The translations under genes were made by a program, and so were the position numbers. The notes beneath the pieces were generated by a model, which worked only from the letters and a program-made list of their open reading frames with translations, searched no databases and was not told the DNA's origin. A DNA stretch of 64,000 nucleotides from Sipunculus nudus. Its lineage: Eukaryota > Annelida > Sipuncula > Golfingiida > Sipunculidae. The stretch lies in the NCBI GenBank assembly GCA_026874595.1, contig CM049309.1, positions 92,030,723 through 92,094,722 on the forward strand. The letters are read 5' to 3'. Positions 59,131 to 64,000 of this stretch are shown piece by piece (within the stretch, counting starts at the first letter, position 1; every line of letters starts with the position of its first letter).

Positions 59131-60761
59131 GTAAGTTAGTACATTCGGTGACAAACATTTGTCACCTAAACCCGATAACACATTCAAAGTCAACCACCCA
59201 TTCTAATCAATGTCTGCTATAAAATACCTTAAAATGTGTTTAAAAAATCCCATTTGGTCAAAGAGAAGCAAGGACTTCTCTGTCCACTCTATTGGACAAA
59301 TTACCACTGCTCCAAATACCGACCGACCCCGAACTGCTCGAAATAGCAGAAGATACCTTTCTAATGTCAATCAGAAAAAAAAAAAACATCGTACAATCTC
59401 AGAATTCACACTGACAAGATATATTGCCTTGTAACTGTTCATATACAAGTCATAAATAAGGTTGTGCCTGAGCGTCTTTATATTGTGTCATCCTTATGCC
59501 ACATATGACATCTTTTCTTACCGCCAGTTCACATCACATTTTATTTTACTTTCCCACCAAATGAGTATAACTGATAAACGGGCACTTTGTTCATTGACGT
59601 TTATGGATATCTGAAATGTCTGAAGGTCAAGTCATTAGTGATATTCTTTGGGACATTTGTGATATTCTACTTGACAGTAGATATATACGTTTGATCCTGT
59701 AAATAGATTCGTCTGATAGCCGTTGACGTCACAGTGTCTTTTCCTCATGATTTCCACTTGAGTCTTGAATTAACAAATCAAGAAGTGAAGAACAACACAC
59801 ATCATAGAAACGACTGCCCATAGCGCAGTGTTCGGAAGCTAAGTTTATATCCATTCATTCTCTCATAACCCACTTGTTTTATAGTATAAATTTGTTCCAC
59901 CAGATGGCAGCCCTTGTGGCAGTTTGAGAAAAATCCTGCATCCGTAGCAAATGAAAGGATTGAATTTAACCACCTCCTTCTCGTTAAATATTTGCCCAAA
60001 ATTAAACAATGTACATAAATCGGTTATATACATGTCTCACAGATGAAAAAAAGGGGAAGACAGACCAGGGTGAAATTTTAATCTCCGTACATTTTGGGTG
60101 GCGGAAACAAAAATTAGACACATGTCTGCCACACTGTATATTACCATTAGCTTCACCTGTATTCCGGGCATTGAGACGGAAGGGGCTAGCCCTTCCAAGC
60201 CCCAGAGGTGCTACTGTAAGCCAAACAGCTGAAAAGGTTACAAGGAGATTTGTGACCGGCACTTACCGGCTGCAAAGTTTACAGCGCTAGTCCGTGAGAG
60301 ATGACGGCAGCAGATACCTGCGTACTGGTCTAACCCTTCTGCCCTTCTGGAGCCCTTCATGGCGCGATAAGAACCCCATAACCCACTTTTGTTGTATTAT
60401 CTCCTAGCCTGCTCCTTAGATACGGGGTTGCTCCTGTTTTTTTACATGGTCTGGCCTGTCAGTATGTAATCCCCTCTTTGTAGGTACTTACACGTTTTGT
60501 AATTGATTGGAAAAGTGAAAAGAAGACCCGGTATAACTCGTAAGGAGCCCCAAGTGGATACGTGTATCCAGGCATTAACTGGCTCTGTGAAAACACCCTG
60601 AAGGTCTTAACATAATTCAAACTCAGCTTAGCTATTAGGATTATTCCTTGTCTCTTGTCTGGAACGCCTGTATATTTAGGTAAAAACACACGATTACTCC
60701 CCTTTATATCATGCAGAACGTTCCCAAACTAATCATAGGTTTATCCTTTTAAATTTGAGAC

Positions 60762-60765
<4 letters not shown>
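59131..60765 (+). other. Intron 4, left part; nothing recognised
   Basis: No domain-bearing open frame, RNA gene or clear repeat. Confidence 0.5.
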
Positions 60766-60829
<64 letters not shown>

Positions 60830-60830
60830 G

Positions 60831-60861
<31 letters not shown>
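60766..60861. repeat. (AT)n microsatellite, two blocks
   Basis: Two AT tracts separated by ATAATGCTAT. The right tract is also followed by ATAATGCT. Confidence 0.97.
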
Positions 60862-60865
<4 letters not shown>

Positions 60866-61033
60866 GCTGAAGAAAAACAAAACTGTAAATTCCTAACAGT
60901 CTGTTTCACGGGATGCGACCCGATTATCAGGTGAATGTGGTTAGAATGAAGCTAACGCCGTGGTTAACAGCATTATACCGCTCTGGACTAGCCTGTAGGC
61001 CATAGAGCACTTTACAACGGAGGGTAACTCTAG

Positions 61034-61079
<46 letters not shown>
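61034..61079. repeat. (AT)n microsatellite
   Basis: About 22 AT dinucleotides. Confidence 0.96.
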
Positions 61080-61081
<2 letters not shown>

Positions 61082-62347
61082 GGAAATTAAACTGAGCATA
61101 CCATTTTTTTCTGAAACCATGGCTACTTGGATAAGACAATTTTATATTCAAAATGTGTATTCTGATAGATGTGTATGATTCATACGAGTATGTTGGTCAG
61201 TACGCTCTTTACACAGCGCTTTACCCATAGGCCAACTTATGACCTTGTATCCTGAATCTCTACACCAGAGGGGAGCACTGTATTTTGGTCCAATCAGATG
61301 AGACCCTGTGCTTGAAGCAAAACGGTTTACCAGCCAAGCGGGGAATACTCAAAGCCAATGTTGATCATTTCGTTTTGAGTGACAGCTCATCGCCCCGGCG
61401 ACCGTTTGAACAGGCCACAGGCTCAGAGAGAATTGCCCCGCACGTGGTTTCTGGGCGGAGCCTGATGCCTGTCGAGTGTTTGTTGACTTGCACTTGGTTG
61501 GCTGATAGTCACATCAGCAGTTTTTTTTAAGCAGACAGGCCCATGTGCATCACCTGGTGTTGAAATGCATCATAAACGGTCAAAGCAAGCAGTGAGAAAA
61601 AAAAATCAGTAGCTTCTGTAGAAGCGCAAGATTTCCGCTGCTTCGGGAGCGTAGTTGGTCAGTTCCTTATTTGTAAAGCTCCTTCCCGATAATCGCAGTA
61701 TATGAAGGTCTCTTGCTGTTTAACCCTTTTGACAGTTAGGTGTCAAAGATCTTATAATCTGTCCATGTCAGGAATTGTTTAAGATAATTTAAACTGATTA
61801 TTATCTTTCACGCCTTTCTCCAATCTTTTCGGGGTTAATGATCCCACGTCTAGAAGTTATTTATTAAAACTCTTGCTATAACTCCGTAAAAAAGCATCAA
61901 TCAGATGCCAGAACAATTCACTTCTTGTCAAAACAAATATCAAATCATCTACCATGTAGGAAAAGTGCAAATGAATGTCAATATATACAAATTTCAGTAA
62001 GAATTGGAAACGTACAATTAAAAAGCTTTATGTGGAAGCTAAGTTTAATCGGTTTATATATTAAAAGCACATAGCTTGTGACGGAGTTGTTACAGTTTAT
62101 CACCCACATGTTACTCTTATGAATCAGACTTAGCAAGCACACACTCTGGATATGTGTATATAAGCTTGAAGCGCTTGCTTGTGCAGGCAATGACCACTGG
62201 GTAAGGTTGATGTAAATGACCTCCGAGCATGTAGAGGAAATTGATTTTTGATGTAGCGTTGGAATGTTCATGGGAACTGTCCCCTATGATAATGTACCCT
62301 CTGGGTGATGCTGCGTAGATTAATGCCGGTTCCTTGATCTCTTGCAG
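61080..62347 (+). other. Intron 4, right part
   Basis: An 81-codon open frame at 61285-61530 has no recognisable domain or splice sites. The segment ends with CTTGATCTCTTGCAG, the acceptor of the first sushi exon. Confidence 0.5.
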
Positions 62348-62524
62348 TAATCCGCTGTGCCCCTCTGCTCAATCCAGAGTCAGGCTTGGTCAAGTGCAAC
62401 GCCGCGAATTTGTATGGCTCCACCTGCCATTCTAGCTGCGACACCGGCTTTGCTATCATGGGACAGCGGACAGTGCAATGTCAACGAAATGGACAGTGGT
62501 CATCAGAAATCCCTTACTGCAGAG
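62348..62524 (+). CDS. Exon 5: sushi/CCP domain 1
   Basis: 177 bp between the acceptor TCTCTTGCAG and donor AGAG|GTAGGC, phase 1 to phase 1. It encodes one complete sushi (complement control protein) module: VIRCAPLLNPESGLVKC, LYGSTCHSSCDTGF, QRTVQCQRNGQWSSEIPYC. Beyond the usual four sushi cysteines (CAP, CHS or CDT, VQC, YC) there are extra ones, as in the six-Cys sushi domains of SRPX-type proteins (KC...STCHSSC). The conserved Gly, aromatic and Trp (GQW) positions are present. One-exon, phase-1 sushi modules are typical of exon-shuffled extracellular proteins. The module follows the HYR domain directly, as in SRPX (HYR followed by sushi). Confidence 0.93.
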
Positions 62525-62787
62525 GTAGGCATACTCACGCACGGACACACACTGTTTTTGGCTTTTTCGTTCATTTGTTCATTATACTAATGCATCTACA
62601 AGCACGTCTACTGGTGGAGTAACCGCTACTCTTTCAAATCAATAATGATTCAAATTAAAAAATTAAATTTAATATTTCAGTTTGCCGCTTTTAGACATCG
62701 CAGTTTTTACTTTTAGTAGTAGATGTTCGTTTTCTTATCATGCTTTAATGGTCCTTATGATTCATCACTTTATCATCACTATTACAG
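62525..62787 (+). other. Intron 5 (263 bp)
   Basis: The shortest intron of the gene. GTAGGC donor and CATCACTATTACAG acceptor, otherwise unremarkable. Confidence 0.8.
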
Positions 62788-62973
62788 TTATCACTTGCTC
62801 AGACCCGGGAACTCCGTTTCACGGCAGTCGGTACTGTCACACAGTTCACACTTACGGCAGTCAGTGCGCATTCAAGTGTGATGATGGCTACAAACTGGAC
62901 GGGGCCGCCCAGCTCCTGTGCACGTCAAGCGGAGATCGGCCCAGATGGAGCGCTCCTACCCCGAGCTGCAGAA
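62788..62973 (+). CDS. Exon 6: sushi/CCP domain 2
   Basis: 186 bp between the acceptor CACTATTACAG and donor AGAA|GTACGT, phase 1 to phase 1. It encodes a second complete sushi module: VITCSDPGTPFHGSRYC, TYGSQCAFKCDDGYKLDG, AQLLCTSSGDRPRWSAPTPSC. It again has six cysteines, the GY-x-L-x-G turn and the late Trp followed by P-x-C. The next exon lies beyond the window, so the protein's C-terminus is unknown. A 40-bp satellite begins 20-30 bp after the donor. Confidence 0.93.
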
Positions 62974-62994
62974 GTACGTCACTTCTACTCCAGA

Positions 62995-63912
62995 AACAGG
63001 ACGGAACAAAGTCCCCTGATCTCCATAGGTCAAGCAACCGACAGACCAAAGTCCCCTAATCTCCATAGGTCAAGCAACCTACAGGCCAAAGTCCCCTAAT
63101 CTCCATAGGTCAAGCAACCGACAGACCAAAGTCCCCTGATCTCCATAGGTCAAGCAACCGACAGGCCAAAGTCCCCTAATCTCCATAGGTCAAGCAACCG
63201 ACAGACCAAAGTCCCCTGATCTCCATAGGTCAAGCAACCGACAGAACAAAGTCCCCTAATCTCCATAGGTCAAGCAAACGACAGGCCAAAGTCCCCTGAT
63301 CTCCATAGGTCAAGCAACCGACAGGCCAAAGTACCCTAATCTCCATAGGTCAAGCAACCGACAGACCAAAGTCCCCTGATCTCCATAGGTCAAGCAACCG
63401 ACAGGCCAAAGTCCCCTAATCTCCATAGGTCAAGCAACCGACAGACCAAAGTCCCCTGATCTCCATAGGTCAAGCAACCGACAGGCCAAAGTCCCCTGAT
63501 CTCCATAGGTCAAGCAACCGACAGACCAAAGTCCCCTAATCTCCATAGGTCAAGCAAACGACAGGCCAAAGTCCCCTGATCTCCATAGGTCAAGCAAACG
63601 ACAGGCCAAAGTCCCCTAATCTCCATAGGTCAAGCAACCGACAGGCCAAAGTCCCCTGATCTCCAAGGGTCAAGCAACCGACAGGCCAAAGTCCCCTAAT
63701 CTCCATAGGTCAAGCAACCGACAGACCAAAGTCCCCTGATCTCCATAGGTCAAGCAAACGACAGACCAAAGTCCCCTAATCTCCATAGGTCAAGCAACCG
63801 ACAGACCAAAGTCCCCTGATCTCCATAGGTCAAGCAAACGACATGCCAGAGTCCCTTGATCGCCATAGATCAAGCAATCGACAGACCAAAGTCCCCTGAT
63901 CTCCATAGGCCA
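62995..63912. repeat. 40-bp tandem repeat, about 23 units, with an 80-bp sub-pattern
   Basis: The unit is CCAAAGTCCCCTAATCTCCA + TAGGTCAAGCAACCGACAGG. CTGAT/CTAAT and ACAGACC/ACAGGCC variants partly alternate, giving an 80-bp higher-order tendency. The last two units are more diverged. The array sits at the very start of intron 6. Confidence 0.97.
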
Positions 63913-64000
63913 AGTTAACGTATTTTAGGTCCTTTTATCACAGACCACGGATGGATACACATTTATTTCCATCAAATAAACCACTTATGGTGGAAGAAAT
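63913..64000. other. Window end, intron 6
   Basis: Unique sequence after the array, with nothing recognised. Confidence 0.5.

Overview
The window is nuclear DNA from an intron-rich animal, most likely a lophotrochozoan and probably a bivalve mollusc. The evidence is: long AT-rich non-coding stretches with many (AT)n tracts, canonical GT/AG splice sites around short phase-1 exons, a decayed L1/Tx1-type LINE, tRNA-derived SINE-like repeats, and tandem-core dispersed repeats of the kind common in molluscan genomes. No operons, ribosome binding sites or CRISPR arrays are present. The species assignment is inference; the eukaryotic assignment follows directly from the sequence.

One gene can be assembled on the + strand. 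It appears to span almost the whole window and to run off the right end: a signal-peptide exon (2611-2653), a 21-bp micro-exon (22251-22271), two exons that together make one HYR domain (55783-55900 and 58988-59130), and two one-exon sushi/CCP domains (62348-62524 and 62788-62973). The reading phases fit at every junction (1, 1, 1, 2, 1, 1), so the exons can join into one frame without adjustment. The product would be a secreted or extracellular HYR-sushi-sushi protein resembling the SRPX/SVEP1 type. Most of the window is therefore intron: about 19.6 kb, 33.5 kb, 3.1 kb, 3.2 kb, 0.26 kb and more than 1 kb.

The introns hold the rest. Intron 1: a TIR-bounded element with a tRNA-like core (about 4900-5057), a run of related 47/50/30-bp tandem repeats (7283-9218), two copies of a ~335-bp-unit dispersed repeat (9969-11178 and 15594-16485), a long foldback (12660-12918), a possible small secreted ORF on the - strand (12960-13160), and a 3.4-kb satellite of 58-bp units with a 6+6 higher-order pattern (18551-21975). 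Intron 2: a palindrome-rich GAATTC/CCCGGG repeat pair, two related tRNA-SINE heads, a CTGT-rich tandem-core element, a faint LINE relic, a 33-bp minisatellite open on both strands, a 44-bp minisatellite, a second copy of the tRNA-like TIR element (37929-38085), an unidentified candidate terminal exon on the - strand (42520-42707), a near-complete but broken LINE ORF2 (46514-50268, - strand), and a third tandem-core family (54890-55600). Intron 3: a second CTGT-core element in the opposite orientation. Intron 6: a 40-bp tandem array starting some 20-30 bp after the last splice donor.

The points most worth following up are the two copies of the TIR element with Pol III-like A and B boxes, the 58-bp satellite with its 696-bp higher-order period, the micro-exon that completes the HYR/sushi gene, and the unassigned - strand exon at 42.6 kb.
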